This document shows, in pieces, positions 51,655 to 60,549 of a stretch of 64,000 nt of DNA. Each line of letters begins with the position of its first letter. Within the stretch, counting starts at the first letter, position 1. The notes under the pieces are model-generated. The model did not search any database. It saw only the letters and a list, made by a program, of their open reading frames with translations, and was not told where the DNA came from. The translations under genes were made by a program, and so were the position numbers. Origin of the DNA: Dehalococcoidia bacterium UBA2158 (GTDB lineage: Bacteria; Chloroflexota; Dehalococcoidia; Lucifugimonadales; UBA3495); the NCBI GenBank assembly GCA_002328185.1, contig DCWQ01000007.1, forward strand, positions 111,572-175,571, read 5' to 3'.

Positions 51655-53136
51655 ATGGCGATCACAGCTGCATTCTCCATGATGAGCGCGTTCTTCATGG
51701 GAGGCCTATATGTATCTGGGGCCCTGGGCGTGATAGCGCTCCTCCTGATGAAGTTCTTCAACATCGCGAATCCCAACCTCTGGAACATCATGGGAAATCG
51801 GGCATGGGAAGGCAGCACCAACTTCACTCTGATCGCCATTCCGCTGTTCATTCTGATGGGAGAGTTGGTCCTCCGTAGCGGAATCGCCGAACGGATGTAC
51901 AACGTCCTCTCCCGTTGGCTGGTCTTCATCCCTGGTGGACTGATCCACAGCAATATCGCCTCCTGCGCCGTGTTCGCCGCCTGCGCCGGTTCCAGCGTGG
52001 CTACCGCCGCCACCATCAGCCGGGTGGCCCTTCCCGCCTTCCGCCAACGGGGCTATAACGAGCGTTTGGTTATTGGGTCTTTGGCCGCCGGCGGGACCCT
52101 CGGCATCCTCATACCCCCGAGCATCGGTCTGGTCCTTTATGGCTTGATCGTTGGTGAGTCCATTGGCCGGTTGTTCCTGGCCGGATTCATTCCGGGCGTG
52201 ATATTGGCCATAACCTTCATGCTTATGATTGGGATCGCGTCCAAGATTTGGCCTGGGATCGCGCCCAAAGAAGAGATGGTGACCTGGCGATTGCGTTTTG
52301 CTGGACTGGTCAGCTTGTTGCCCATCGGATTATTGATCTTCGCGGTGCTGGGCAGCATCTACTTCGGGATCGCCACCCCCACAGAGGCTGCTGCCGCGGG
52401 GGTGACGGGTGCATTGTTCCTTACCCTGGCCGGGAATTCAGGCATGCTGGCCATAAGCCTGGTCGCCGGTCTCGTACGACGCTTCCCGCTGCTTCCTAGG
52501 GCCGTGAAAACCGTCCTGGGCGACTTCCGGAGCGCCAGACCGGTTTTGCCTGGGCAGGTCCGGCATAACGTCAACAGTATGGTGAACATCCTCAAGGAGT
52601 CGTTCCTCTCCACGGCCCGGACCTCAGCCATGATCCTGTTGATATTGATGGCGGCGTTCACCCTGCAGTTCGCCTTTGCGGCCGTCAGGATATCGGTGGA
52701 CATGGCCGAATGGGTGGCCGCGTTCGAGTTGACACAGTTGCAGTTGATCCTGGTGCTGGTGGTGTTCTACCTGGTGTTGGGCACGTTCATGGAAAGCTAT
52801 TCCATGATGCTGACTACCCTACCCATCCTGATCCCGGTATTGAACGATGCCAATGTGGACAAGGTGTGGTTCGGGATAATCATGGTGATCCTCCTTGAAG
52901 CTGCGCAGATCAGCCCGCCCCAAGGGATGGCGCTCTATGTGCTCCAAGGCGCGCGGCGGGACACGGACAGAGAACTCGCTGAGTATGAGGGCGTGCTGGC
53001 CAATACCGGTACCATCAATGACGTCTTCATGGGCGTAATGCCATTTATGCTATGTATGTTTGTCGTCATTGGACTGGTGATCGCATTCCCTGAGTTGGCG
53101 ATCTGGCTCCCCGACCAAGCTAAGGGCGGTAGATAG
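51655..53136 (+). CDS. Orphan TRAP transporter large permease (DctM-type)
   Basis: A 493-residue membrane protein of the DctM family with about twelve segments. LIAIPLFILMGELVLRSGIAERMYNVLSRWL, GSLAAGGTLGILIPPSIGLVLYGLI and FYLVLGTFMESYSMMLTTLPILIPVL are family landmarks. The polar stretch RRFPLLPRAVKTVLGDFRSARP near 280-305 is an insertion in the middle. TRAP systems need a small membrane subunit and a periplasmic binding protein; neither is present within the window. The ABC permease gene follows after 92 bases. Confidence 0.9.
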   Translation: MAITAAFSMMSAFFMGGLYVSGALGVIALLLMKFFNIANPNLWNIMGNRAWEGSTNFTLIAIPLFILMGELVLRSGIAERMYNVLSRWLVFIPGGLIHSNIASCAVFAACAGSSVATAATISRVALPAFRQRGYNERLVIGSLAAGGTLGILIPPSIGLVLYGLIVGESIGRLFLAGFIPGVILAITFMLMIGIASKIWPGIAPKEEMVTWRLRFAGLVSLLPIGLLIFAVLGSIYFGIATPTEAAAAGVTGALFLTLAGNSGMLAISLVAGLVRRFPLLPRAVKTVLGDFRSARPVLPGQVRHNVNSMVNILKESFLSTARTSAMILLILMAAFTLQFAFAAVRISVDMAEWVAAFELTQLQLILVLVVFYLVLGTFMESYSMMLTTLPILIPVLNDANVDKVWFGIIMVILLEAAQISPPQGMALYVLQGARRDTDRELAEYEGVLANTGTINDVFMGVMPFMLCMFVVIGLVIAFPELAIWLPDQAKGGR

Positions 53137-53228
53137 TCGCTTTCTCGAAGATGACCCAAAATCGGGTAGAGTCTACGCGCATCCAAATATTAACCACTCC
53201 TGAACAATCTGACGAAAGGAACCCGGCG

Positions 53229-54182
53229 ATGCGCCAGTACGCCATAAAACGAGTAGCGCTTTTCGTGCCCACGGTCCTCCTCCTAACCATCATCGTCTTT
53301 GTTTTGATGAGCGTTATTCCAGGAGACCCGGCCCTGGCGGTGCTTAGCGACGGCGAAGGCTCTTACACACAACAGGACCTCGACAAGCTACGCCACGAGT
53401 TTGGCACCGACCGCTCGATACCAGTCCAGTATCTCGATTGGGTCAGTAGCGCTATGAAAGGGGACTTCGGCGACTCGTGGTGGTTCGGCGCACCGGTGAT
53501 GACTGAACTGAAGACTCGCCTGCCGAGGACACTGGAGCTGGCGGTGTTGGCGATTGTGCTGGCCGTGGTGCTTTCTGTGCCGTTGGGGATATTGTCGGCC
53601 ATCAAACCGGACGGTTGGCTGGACCACGTTGCCCGGGTCTTCTCCATAGTTGGGGTTTCTATACCCAACTTTCTTTTCGCGGTCTTGATCATCCTGTTCT
53701 TGGTACGGATGTTTGGGTGGTTGCCGCCCTTGGGGTACGTGGAATTATGGAATGACCCCGGTACCAATCTGAAACAGATGGCGTTCCCCGCATTGGCCCT
53801 GGCCCTTTACGATATGGCCTTCATCGCCAGGGTTACCCGGTCTTCCATGATGGAGATTCTCCGCGAGGACTACATGCGGACGGCGCGGGCCAAGGGGCTG
53901 GCGGAGAACGTGGTTGTGATTCGCCATGGCTTGAAGAACGCGGCCCTGCCGATCCTCACGATGACCGGGTGGCAGTTCGGACGGCTGTTTGAAGGCGCCG
54001 TGATCATCGAAACTATCTTCCTCATTCCTGGGATGGGCAGGATCCTCATCGAAGCGGTCTTCCAGTTCGACTTCCCCATGATCCAGGCAGTGATCGTGAT
54101 CATCGGGACCGGAATATTGGTCATCAACCTAGGCGTCGACCTGCTATACGCCTGGCTAGACCCCAGAATCCGCTACGCCTAG
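53229..54182 (+). CDS. Orphan peptide/nickel-type ABC transporter permease (DppB-like)
   Basis: A 317-residue inner membrane permease. The N-terminal helix is followed by the soluble GDPALAV segment typical of DppB/OppB, then five more helices; EAA-loop residues are visible in EDYMRTARAKGLAENVVVIRHGLKNAALPI. I chose ATG 53229 with AAAGGA eight bases upstream; the longer frame from 53151 is poor. The usual partner permease (DppC), ATPases and binding protein are missing here, so this is an isolated subunit or a fragment of a dispersed system. It ends in a strong terminator. Confidence 0.88.
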   Translation: MRQYAIKRVALFVPTVLLLTIIVFVLMSVIPGDPALAVLSDGEGSYTQQDLDKLRHEFGTDRSIPVQYLDWVSSAMKGDFGDSWWFGAPVMTELKTRLPRTLELAVLAIVLAVVLSVPLGILSAIKPDGWLDHVARVFSIVGVSIPNFLFAVLIILFLVRMFGWLPPLGYVELWNDPGTNLKQMAFPALALALYDMAFIARVTRSSMMEILREDYMRTARAKGLAENVVVIRHGLKNAALPILTMTGWQFGRLFEGAVIIETIFLIPGMGRILIEAVFQFDFPMIQAVIVIIGTGILVINLGVDLLYAWLDPRIRYA

Positions 54183-54219
54183 CCGGCGCAGCCGGGTTTA
54201 CTGGACCACCCTGAAATTC

Positions 54220-54262
54220 AAATTGCCCTCCCTGATCACGTGTTAGGGAGGGCAATTTTTTT
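54220..54262. terminator. Strong terminator between convergent genes
   Basis: AAATTGCCCTCCCT and AGGGAGGGCAATTT form a 14-bp stem with a GATCACGTGTT loop and a run of T. It can stop transcription from both sides. Confidence 0.9.
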
Positions 54263-54281
54263 CCTAAACCTGCCTGAGCGG

Positions 54282-54671
54282 CTAGCCGGGGAGGCGGACT
54301 ATGGCTTCTACTTCTACTAGCAGTTCTGGCCGTACCAGTCCGGCTACCACCACAGTGGAGCTGGCGGGCGGGTCCTTGGGCCAGGTCTCGCCTCGGACCT
54401 TGCTGTAGGCGGGATAGTTGGCGATGTCGGTGAGGAAGCAGGTGATCTTGGCCACGTCCTCCATCTTGCCACCGGCGGCGGCGACCACTCCCTTTATGTT
54501 GTCCATGACCTGACGGGTTTGGGCCTCGGCGTCACCTTCGCCGACCACATTGCCGTTGTTATCCATGGCCACGTGCCCGGAGACGAATAGTAAATCTCCA
54601 ACGATGATCCCGGCCGATAAGGCCGGGTTTGGGGCGGCTCCGGCGGGAATAACGGGCTTTCTCTCTGGCAT
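54282..54671 (-). CDS. RidA-family protein (copy 2)
   Basis: A 129-residue RidA-fold protein (LSAGIIVGDLLFVSGHVAMDNNGNVVGEGDAEAQTRQVMDNIKGV). Where active RidA has an arginine before the last strand, this protein has PPASSTVVV, so the catalytic arginine is probably absent. C-terminus VEVEAIVRLPG is normal. ATG 54671. It may therefore act on another ligand or be non-deaminating, as other RidA subgroups do. Confidence 0.86.
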   Translation of the reverse strand: MPERKPVIPAGAAPNPALSAGIIVGDLLFVSGHVAMDNNGNVVGEGDAEAQTRQVMDNIKGVVAAAGGKMEDVAKITCFLTDIANYPAYSKVRGETWPKDPPASSTVVVAGLVRPELLVEVEAIVRLPG

Positions 54672-54794
54672 GACGCTACCTCCAGAATTTTTTTGCGTAA
54701 CGACGCATATACGCGCGAGCCCACATTATACATACAGGGAGGTTATTACAGGGGACGCTGGCGTCGTGTCCGCAGATGGTGCCTTTCTCGCACC

Positions 54795-54880
54795 TGTCAT
54801 CCTGAGGAAGGCCGGAGGCCGACGAAGGATCTTCCAATTATTGCCTTAGCAGACTCTTCGTTTCACTCAGCGTGACATAT
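54795..54880. repeat. Dispersed 86-bp intergenic repeat, copy 2
   Basis: It runs TGTCATCCTGAGGAAGGC to CACTCAGCGTGACATATA and shares GACGAAGGATCTTCCAA and AGACTCTTCGTTTCACTC with copy 1 at 49261. Ends are imperfect inverted repeats. The gap 54672-54953 contains nothing else I can support. Confidence 0.7.
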
Positions 54881-54953
54881 ACGGAGTGCGGCTTGGGCCG
54901 GAAAAGTCTAAGGAGTGGGAAGAGAGGAGAGGGCCTGGGGGAGGGGGAAGGGT

Positions 54954-57179
54954 TTAGCTGTTGGCAGGGAGGGGCAGAATGTTGTTGTCACGGGTTACGG
55001 AGATGCAACCACGGACGCCGTCCAGCTTGGAGAATAGCTTGTTGAGTTGGTCCAAGCCGGTGGTGTGGCAGGTGAGGCTTAATGTCACAGTGCTGTCGGA
55101 GTAATCGCCGGTTACCACGGAAGCGATGTTTACGCCCTCGTTGGAAACCAGAGCGGTTACGTCTCGCAGGAGACCCACACGGTCGTAGGCCTTCATGATT
55201 ATCCGCACCGGGTAGAGTTGTTTTTCCTGGCCCCACTGGACGTCGACCAAGCGTTCCGGTTCATCTTCGTGCCGGGCGCTAGAGCAGTCCTGTTTGTGCA
55301 CGGTCACTCCGCGGGCGCGGGTGATGAACCCGACGATCGGATCGCCGGGAATGGGGTTGCAACAACGGCCCATGTGTATCAGCAGGTCGCCGACGCCCAA
55401 GACAGTGATGCCGGAACTGGGACTGGGTAGCTCCAGGTTGTTGGGGCGTTGGGCCAGTGGCGTTTCGGTCTCATGCCCTATCTGGGCCAGGCGGTGGGAG
55501 AGCAGGCTTTCGGCGATATTTCCCGAGCCCAGGCCGGCCAGCAGGTCTTCCATGGAGTCGACCTTGAATAGGCCCATTATGGTCTCGTCATCGATCTTCT
55601 GGTTGAGACGCCGCAGTTCCCGGTGCAGCACTTCTGTGCCGCGCTTGATGTTGGTGCCGCGTTCTTGCCGGCGGAACCAGGCGCGCACGCTTTGGCGGGC
55701 TCCGGCCGAGCGGACATAGCCTCGGTTGGGGTTCAGCCAGTCCAGGCTGGGGCCACGGTCAGACTTGGAGGCCAGCACTTCGACGGTGTCGCCGTTTTCC
55801 AGCGTCGTGTCCAAGGCAACCAGTTTCCCGTTGACCTTGGAGCCGATGCAGCGGTGCCCTAGGTCGGTGTGGATCTTGTAGGCGAAGTCGACCGGTGTGG
55901 AGCCGGAGGTAAGTTCGACGATGCGGCCTTTGGGTGTATAGACGAAGACCTGGTCGTGGAAGATATCTTGTTTGACGGACTCAATGAACTCGGCGGTCCC
56001 GGAAACTTCCCGCTGCCAGTCGATCAACTGCCGCAGCCAGGTCATCTTTTCCTCGAACCGTTGGTCGCCGGAGTTGCCTTCTTTATAGGCCCAGTGGGCG
56101 GCCACTCCGTACTCGGCGATCTGGTGTAGCTCAAAGGTCTTAATCTGGACTTCCAGGGGCGTTCCGCCTTCGCAGATGACGGTGGTGTGCAGGGCCTGGT
56201 ACATGTTCTCTTTGGGGTTGCCGATGTAGTCGTCGAACTGGCCGGGGATGGGGTGCCACATCTGGTGGACCACGCCCAGAGACCGGTAACAGTCCGCGAT
56301 CTCGTTGACCAGTACACGCAGGGCGAACAGGTCGTAGATGTCGCCGAACTGCTTGCCTTGGGCCTCGTATTTCTGCATCTTCCGGTAGGTACTGTATATG
56401 CCTTTAGGCCGGCCGACCACCTCAGCGGTGATGCCGTACTGGGCAAGTTCATCGCGAAGCCCGGAGGCGATTTTCTCGATGTAGTCTTCGCGTTCGGTGC
56501 GCTTGGACGCCAGTATCTTGGATATCTCCCGGTACTTATCTTCGTTCAGGTGTCGGAAGGCCAGGTCATCCAACCGCCACTTGATCTCCCATATTCCCAG
56601 GCGGTGAGCCAGAGGGGAGTAGATGTCCAGAGTTTCCTGGGCGATACGCCTGCGTTTATCGGGAGGCAGGGCGTCCAGGGTGCTCATGTTGTGCAGACGG
56701 TCGGCCAGCTTGATCAGAACCACCCGGATGTCTTCGGCCATCGAGACCAGCATCTTCCGCAGGCTCTCGGCGTGCAGCGATTCGGCGTCGTCCATGAGGT
56801 TGGCGATATCTTCGGCGGGCGGCTGGAGCTTGTCGTCCATGCGGGTCAACTTGGTGACCCCGTCCACCAGCTTGCTCACTTCCGGTCCAAAGCGCCGGGT
56901 TATCTCGTCGAGAGAGACGCCGCAGTCTTCGACAACATCATGGAGCAGAGCGGCGATAATGGTGTGGGTGTCGAGGCGGAGGTCGGCTAGGAAGAGGGCG
57001 GTTTCCAGGGGGTGGGCGATATAGGGCTCGCCGGATTTTCGCATCTGCCCTACGTGGCATTCGTCGGCGTAGCGGTATGCCTGCCCCACGAGTCGGCTGC
57101 TTTCCTCGGGCAGGTAAGCACCGACCCTTTCTATAAGGGTCTTGGCCGCTTCTGAAGCTATCTTATCCTTAGCTACCAC
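54954..57179 (-). CDS. rel: RelA/SpoT-type (p)ppGpp synthetase/hydrolase
   Basis: A 741-residue long Rel protein with GTG start. The hydrolase domain is intact: HDVVED at residues 80-85, DGVTKL and KLADRLHNM. The synthetase domain has GRPKGIYSTYRKM and PLEVQIKTFELH; the loop that reads RFKD in bifunctional and EFDD in synthetase-only enzymes is QFDD (314-317) here. TGS and ACT domains follow (VYTPKGRIVELTSGSTPVDFAY, and the last 70 residues). It sets alarmone levels in amino-acid starvation. It lies alone with a 124-base gap to the CMD gene upstream. Confidence 0.95.
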   Translation of the reverse strand: MVAKDKIASEAAKTLIERVGAYLPEESSRLVGQAYRYADECHVGQMRKSGEPYIAHPLETALFLADLRLDTHTIIAALLHDVVEDCGVSLDEITRRFGPEVSKLVDGVTKLTRMDDKLQPPAEDIANLMDDAESLHAESLRKMLVSMAEDIRVVLIKLADRLHNMSTLDALPPDKRRRIAQETLDIYSPLAHRLGIWEIKWRLDDLAFRHLNEDKYREISKILASKRTEREDYIEKIASGLRDELAQYGITAEVVGRPKGIYSTYRKMQKYEAQGKQFGDIYDLFALRVLVNEIADCYRSLGVVHQMWHPIPGQFDDYIGNPKENMYQALHTTVICEGGTPLEVQIKTFELHQIAEYGVAAHWAYKEGNSGDQRFEEKMTWLRQLIDWQREVSGTAEFIESVKQDIFHDQVFVYTPKGRIVELTSGSTPVDFAYKIHTDLGHRCIGSKVNGKLVALDTTLENGDTVEVLASKSDRGPSLDWLNPNRGYVRSAGARQSVRAWFRRQERGTNIKRGTEVLHRELRRLNQKIDDETIMGLFKVDSMEDLLAGLGSGNIAESLLSHRLAQIGHETETPLAQRPNNLELPSPSSGITVLGVGDLLIHMGRCCNPIPGDPIVGFITRARGVTVHKQDCSSARHEDEPERLVDVQWGQEKQLYPVRIIMKAYDRVGLLRDVTALVSNEGVNIASVVTGDYSDSTVTLSLTCHTTGLDQLNKLFSKLDGVRGCISVTRDNNILPLPANS

Positions 57180-57303
57180 TGCATCTGATGATAATACATG
57201 GGGTTATTGAAGTCTAGAGTTGTCGTTAATGGGAGTACCTGATCTGGCCGGACGCATCGTCAGAAAAAAGCTATCAAGGAGGTGAGCCTGATCGGCCCTC
57301 CGC

Positions 57304-57864
57304 TTAGACGGGTAGCGGCTTCTCGGTTAGGTTGTCGGGTAGGCCTACGTCGAAGGCGTTTATGTTGAAGGCTAGGTTTGAGTAGTACCCCATAAGGTTG
57401 GTCAGTTCCACCAGGCCGCGGGTGCCGAATAGGGCGTGGGCGGCGTCATAGTGGGGTTGGCTGACTCTGCGGGTACGGAATAGTTCCCGGCCGTACTCGA
57501 CCACCGCCGATTCCTCGGCTGACAGGGACGGCAGATCCTTTTTTTCGCGCAGGTTGTCCACCAACTCGTCGCTGAGCCCCGATTGGCGGGCAAAGGTGGC
57601 GTGGGCGTTCCAGATGAACTGGCAGTCCATCTCCCGGGCTGTCAGGATCATGGCCAGTTCCCGGACGTTGGCGGGCAGACTGGACTCGTCGCCCCGGATG
57701 TAAGCCCTGAATTGTTCGCCCCGTTTGGCGAGTTCGGGCACATTGATCATGACCGAGATTGGCCCGATATCCGGCACGCTGCCGCGCTGGCGGACCATCT
57801 CATCGAATGCCGCCACTTGGTCTTGGGGCACGCTATCTCTGCTGGCTGTAGGTATTCTTGACAC
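57304..57864 (-). CDS. CMD-family protein (copy 4)
   Basis: A 186-residue CMD-fold protein. GTG 57864 has AGGAGG five bases upstream; the frame beyond it is not a likely start. Core EMDCQFIWNAHATFARQSGLSDELVDNL has one cysteine and the histidine but not the second cysteine of AhpD, so redox activity is doubtful. ELTNLMGYYSNLAFNINAF is typical near the C-terminus. It is divergent from the DHA2 carrier gene at 57993. Confidence 0.84.
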   Translation of the reverse strand: MSRIPTASRDSVPQDQVAAFDEMVRQRGSVPDIGPISVMINVPELAKRGEQFRAYIRGDESSLPANVRELAMILTAREMDCQFIWNAHATFARQSGLSDELVDNLREKKDLPSLSAEESAVVEYGRELFRTRRVSQPHYDAAHALFGTRGLVELTNLMGYYSNLAFNINAFDVGLPDNLTEKPLPV

Positions 57865-57992
57865 TAGGGCCTCCTGGATTCCATTATTATCCGCCAGTTG
57901 CGGGCGGGCACCACATGATACAACAGCCGGAAGAAGCGGGTGTCGGTCGGTGAGTGTAGCCACGCACGGTAAACTGAAGTAACCTTAGTAGA

Positions 57993-59510
57993 ATGTCTCA
58001 GATAGCCCCCAACCCTGATTCCAGCAACCCCGGCGCAGAAACCGGAACTTCTTTAGCCCGTAGCCCCAATTTCAAATACTGGGTCTTTGGCGCCTTGGCC
58101 ATCGGCATCTTCGCCTCCGTGGTGGACCATGGCAGCGTCAACGTGGCGTTGCCGACCATCGCCGAGGAATTCAACACCGACCTGCCCACCATTCAGTGGG
58201 TGGTGATCATATATGCGCTGACCATCGCCGCCCTGCTGCTGCCTATGGGGCGGCTCTCGGACCTGGTCGGACGCAAGAAGGTCTACATCGCCGGAATGGT
58301 GGTGTTGGGCGCCGGGGCCGCCTTGTCCGGCCTGTCCCCTGCTTTGGAAATGATGTTCCCCTCCCGGGTGTTACAGGGTGTCGGGTCCGCCATGACCCAG
58401 GGAACGGGCATGGCCATCATCACCGCCGCCTTTCCCGCCAACGAGAAGGGCCGGGCCATCGGGCTGTTCATGACCATGGTGGGGGTGGGCGCGGTCGCCG
58501 GTCCGGCCATCGGCGGAGTGGTGGTCGATGCCTTCGGCTGGCGGGTAGTGTTCTTCCTGACTCTGCCGTTGGAGGTTATCGGTATCGTCGCCACATGGTG
58601 GGTGATGCGTGGGTGGACAGAAGTTCAGGAGAGAAGCGGCACCCGGTTCGACTGGTGGGGTGCGGCATTGTCGACCGGTATCCTGGTTGCCCTGCTGCTG
58701 GCCATGACCACCGGCAATAAGGCTGGCTGGACATCGCCGCCGATCATCGTGGCCTTCGCCAGTACGGTGGTGATGCTGATCACGTTCATCTGGTGGGAGC
58801 TGCACACCGATGCGCCGATGCTGGACCTGAGGTTGTTCAAGGGCAGGACGTTTACCTTTGGCGTCACAGCAGCCTTTCTGACCTTCCTGGGGTCATCTGC
58901 GGTGCTGTTCATGATGCCCTTTTATCTACAGGACGTGCTGGGTTACAGCGCCAAGACCGCGGGGTTCGTGGTGGTGCCAGGGGCTCTCTGTATGGCGGGA
59001 TTGGGGACGGTTAGCGGAGTGCTCTCAGACCGGTTTGGACGGAGGCCTTTTACGGTGGGAGGGCTGGCGTCTTCAGCGATGGGGTTGTTTATATTGTCGC
59101 GAGTGACCGGGGACTCGTCTTTGTTCATGGTGGTCCCGGCTCTGATGTTGATGAACGCCGGCATGGGCATCTTTTATTCGCCCAACTCCAGTTCGGTCAT
59201 GGCCACTGTTGGCCAGATCAAATATGGGGTGGTGTCGGGGTTCTTGAACTTGGTTAGGAACGCTGCCAACGTCAGCAGCATCGCCGTTGCCACTATCATC
59301 GTGACGACCACCATGGCCTCTCAGGGCTTCGAGCCCAGCCTGGAAGCGGTCCGCGATGAAGTCCCGGGAGTTGCCAGCGCCTTCACCCTGGGTCTCAGGT
59401 ACGCGTTCCTGACGATGATGGGCATCGTGCTGGCCAGCATGACTTTCTCAGCCTTGCAGCCGAATTACGTTGAAGACCTGGAGTTGGCGGAATCGCCCGC
59501 CAAGGTCTAA
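57993..59510 (+). CDS. DHA2-family (EmrB/QacA) drug efflux MFS transporter
   Basis: A 505-residue carrier with about fourteen membrane segments. FASVVDHGSVNVALPTIAEEF is the DHA2 segment 1 signature (variant of LDxTIVNVALP), GRLSDLVGRKKVYIAG is MFS loop motif A, and GPAIGGVVVDAFGWRVVFFLTLPLEV is motif C of drug:proton antiporters. A proton-driven exporter of drugs or metabolites is likely. No adjacent EmrA-type adaptor or TetR-like regulator is present, and no local control is visible. Confidence 0.9.
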   Translation: MSQIAPNPDSSNPGAETGTSLARSPNFKYWVFGALAIGIFASVVDHGSVNVALPTIAEEFNTDLPTIQWVVIIYALTIAALLLPMGRLSDLVGRKKVYIAGMVVLGAGAALSGLSPALEMMFPSRVLQGVGSAMTQGTGMAIITAAFPANEKGRAIGLFMTMVGVGAVAGPAIGGVVVDAFGWRVVFFLTLPLEVIGIVATWWVMRGWTEVQERSGTRFDWWGAALSTGILVALLLAMTTGNKAGWTSPPIIVAFASTVVMLITFIWWELHTDAPMLDLRLFKGRTFTFGVTAAFLTFLGSSAVLFMMPFYLQDVLGYSAKTAGFVVVPGALCMAGLGTVSGVLSDRFGRRPFTVGGLASSAMGLFILSRVTGDSSLFMVVPALMLMNAGMGIFYSPNSSSVMATVGQIKYGVVSGFLNLVRNAANVSSIAVATIIVTTTMASQGFEPSLEAVRDEVPGVASAFTLGLRYAFLTMMGIVLASMTFSALQPNYVEDLELAESPAKV

Positions 59511-59521
59511 CCCCGCAGGTG

Positions 59522-59862
59522 AGGCTAAAGCGGGCTCTCGCTCAGCACTCCGGCGAAGCGCAGACCCCAAAGCGTGGCTGATAGCGCCGTTGACGCGATG
59601 ATCGTGTAGGTGGGCGATTCTTCCATGCGGGACCCCGCCAACTGCCGTGGGAGTGCGCCAGCCACCAACCCCATGCCAGCATGACCACGGTGACCGCTAA
59701 GAAGGGCCAAGTGAGCGCCTACAACGCAGGAGCGAAGGCCAGCCTGGCTGAGGAACCCCCCAGAATACTGAGCAGGCCCGGTGCCACTCATCACCAGGGG
59801 AGCGGCAACAGTCCATTGAGCAGGCTGACGAAGGGTTTTTCCACGTGGGGTAGGTTCATGGG
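59522..59862 (-). pseudogene. Remnant of a small membrane protein
   Basis: The frame opens with ATG 59859 as MNLPHVEKPFVSLLNGLLPLPW and hits stops, then hydrophobic coding-like text resumes (WPFLAVTVVMLAWGWWLAH) after another stop, and finally ESPTYTIIASTALSATLWG in a third frame reaches a TAG near 59525. Two or more frame changes and stops make it a decayed gene of roughly 100 residues. I cannot name the family. Confidence 0.5.
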
Positions 59863-60313
59863 GTCTCTCGAATACTTCTACCGGGTGTATTGGCCGCAAT
59901 TCTATATGCTAGCGAGTCTTTGGGGTCCTCTGGCTTAGTCCAAACCACATGATTGAATTCTCGCGTGTCAAAATGTGCTAGAGCGATGTCGGTATCACGA
60001 CATGTCCAGAAGACCGGAATGTTTAACCCGGTCGCTAAGCCTGCTTCGTAATAAACACCCGGCCGATGAGTTGTGACGTTGGCAACCAAGATTCCGCTTC
60101 TTCGAATTTCAGCAACGATACGGTCGTCGATTTTTCATTGTTAGGGTCGTGGTCAACTCTATAAGGGTTAAAGCCCAATGAACTGAGGGCCGGTTCCATC
60201 CCATAATCCCACAGGGCATTCAAACTGGGTTCGAACGAGATCGCAACAAAGGCCTGATTAGAATCAGGCACAGATTTTCTGAATTGTTCGGCCCTTTGCC
60301 ATCCATCCGGGGT
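59856..60313 (-). pseudogene. Frameshifted, truncated nucleoside deoxyribosyltransferase/TIR-like domain
   Basis: One frame begins MTPDGWQRAEQFRKSVPDS (ATG 60313) and reads AFVAISFEPSLNALWDYGMEP up to DHDPNNEK. The next frame continues exactly as KIDDRIVAEIRRSGILVANVTTHRPGVYYEAGLATGLNIPVFWTCR. The break is a run of five A (T at 60131-60135). Rejoined, it matches the C-terminal nucleotide-binding domain of a known uncharacterised family whose N-terminal half is missing here. So the gene is both truncated and shifted. Confidence 0.65.
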
Positions 60314-60317
60314 CATC

Positions 60318-60545
60318 AAGATGCCTTGCCCTTCATGACGATGACCGACTCCTCGGCGTTGTGGAAGTGGGCGGTGGTGGACGACCCGGCCTGGAAGGTG
60401 GTGATCCCGCTGGAGATCTTGGAGGTGCCCACCTCTTTGGTTACGCTGCCGGCAACGCTGACCCCGGGGGCGCGCGCCGCAGGTTCTCAACCTCTTCTCT
60501 TCTGATTACCCGTGGCTCTGACTTGATGAACTCCCTGATATGAGT
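60318..60545 (-). pseudogene. Cupin gene fragment
   Basis: On the minus strand REFIKSEPRVIRREEVENLRRA runs into a C/G-rich stretch near 60466-60478, then in the next frame APGVSVAGSVTKEVGTSKISS and ITTFQAGSSTTAHFHNAEESVIVM continue as a cupin N-terminal half with the HFHNAEE metal motif, ending at TGA. The rest of the cupin is absent. It follows the HpaB-type hydroxylase on the same strand and may once have been its operon partner. Confidence 0.6.
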
Positions 60546-60549
60546 GGTT

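Noticed and set aside
56187..56990. 267-codon plus-strand frame inside the rel gene
   Set aside because: Shadow of the minus-strand rel coding frame; no independent features.
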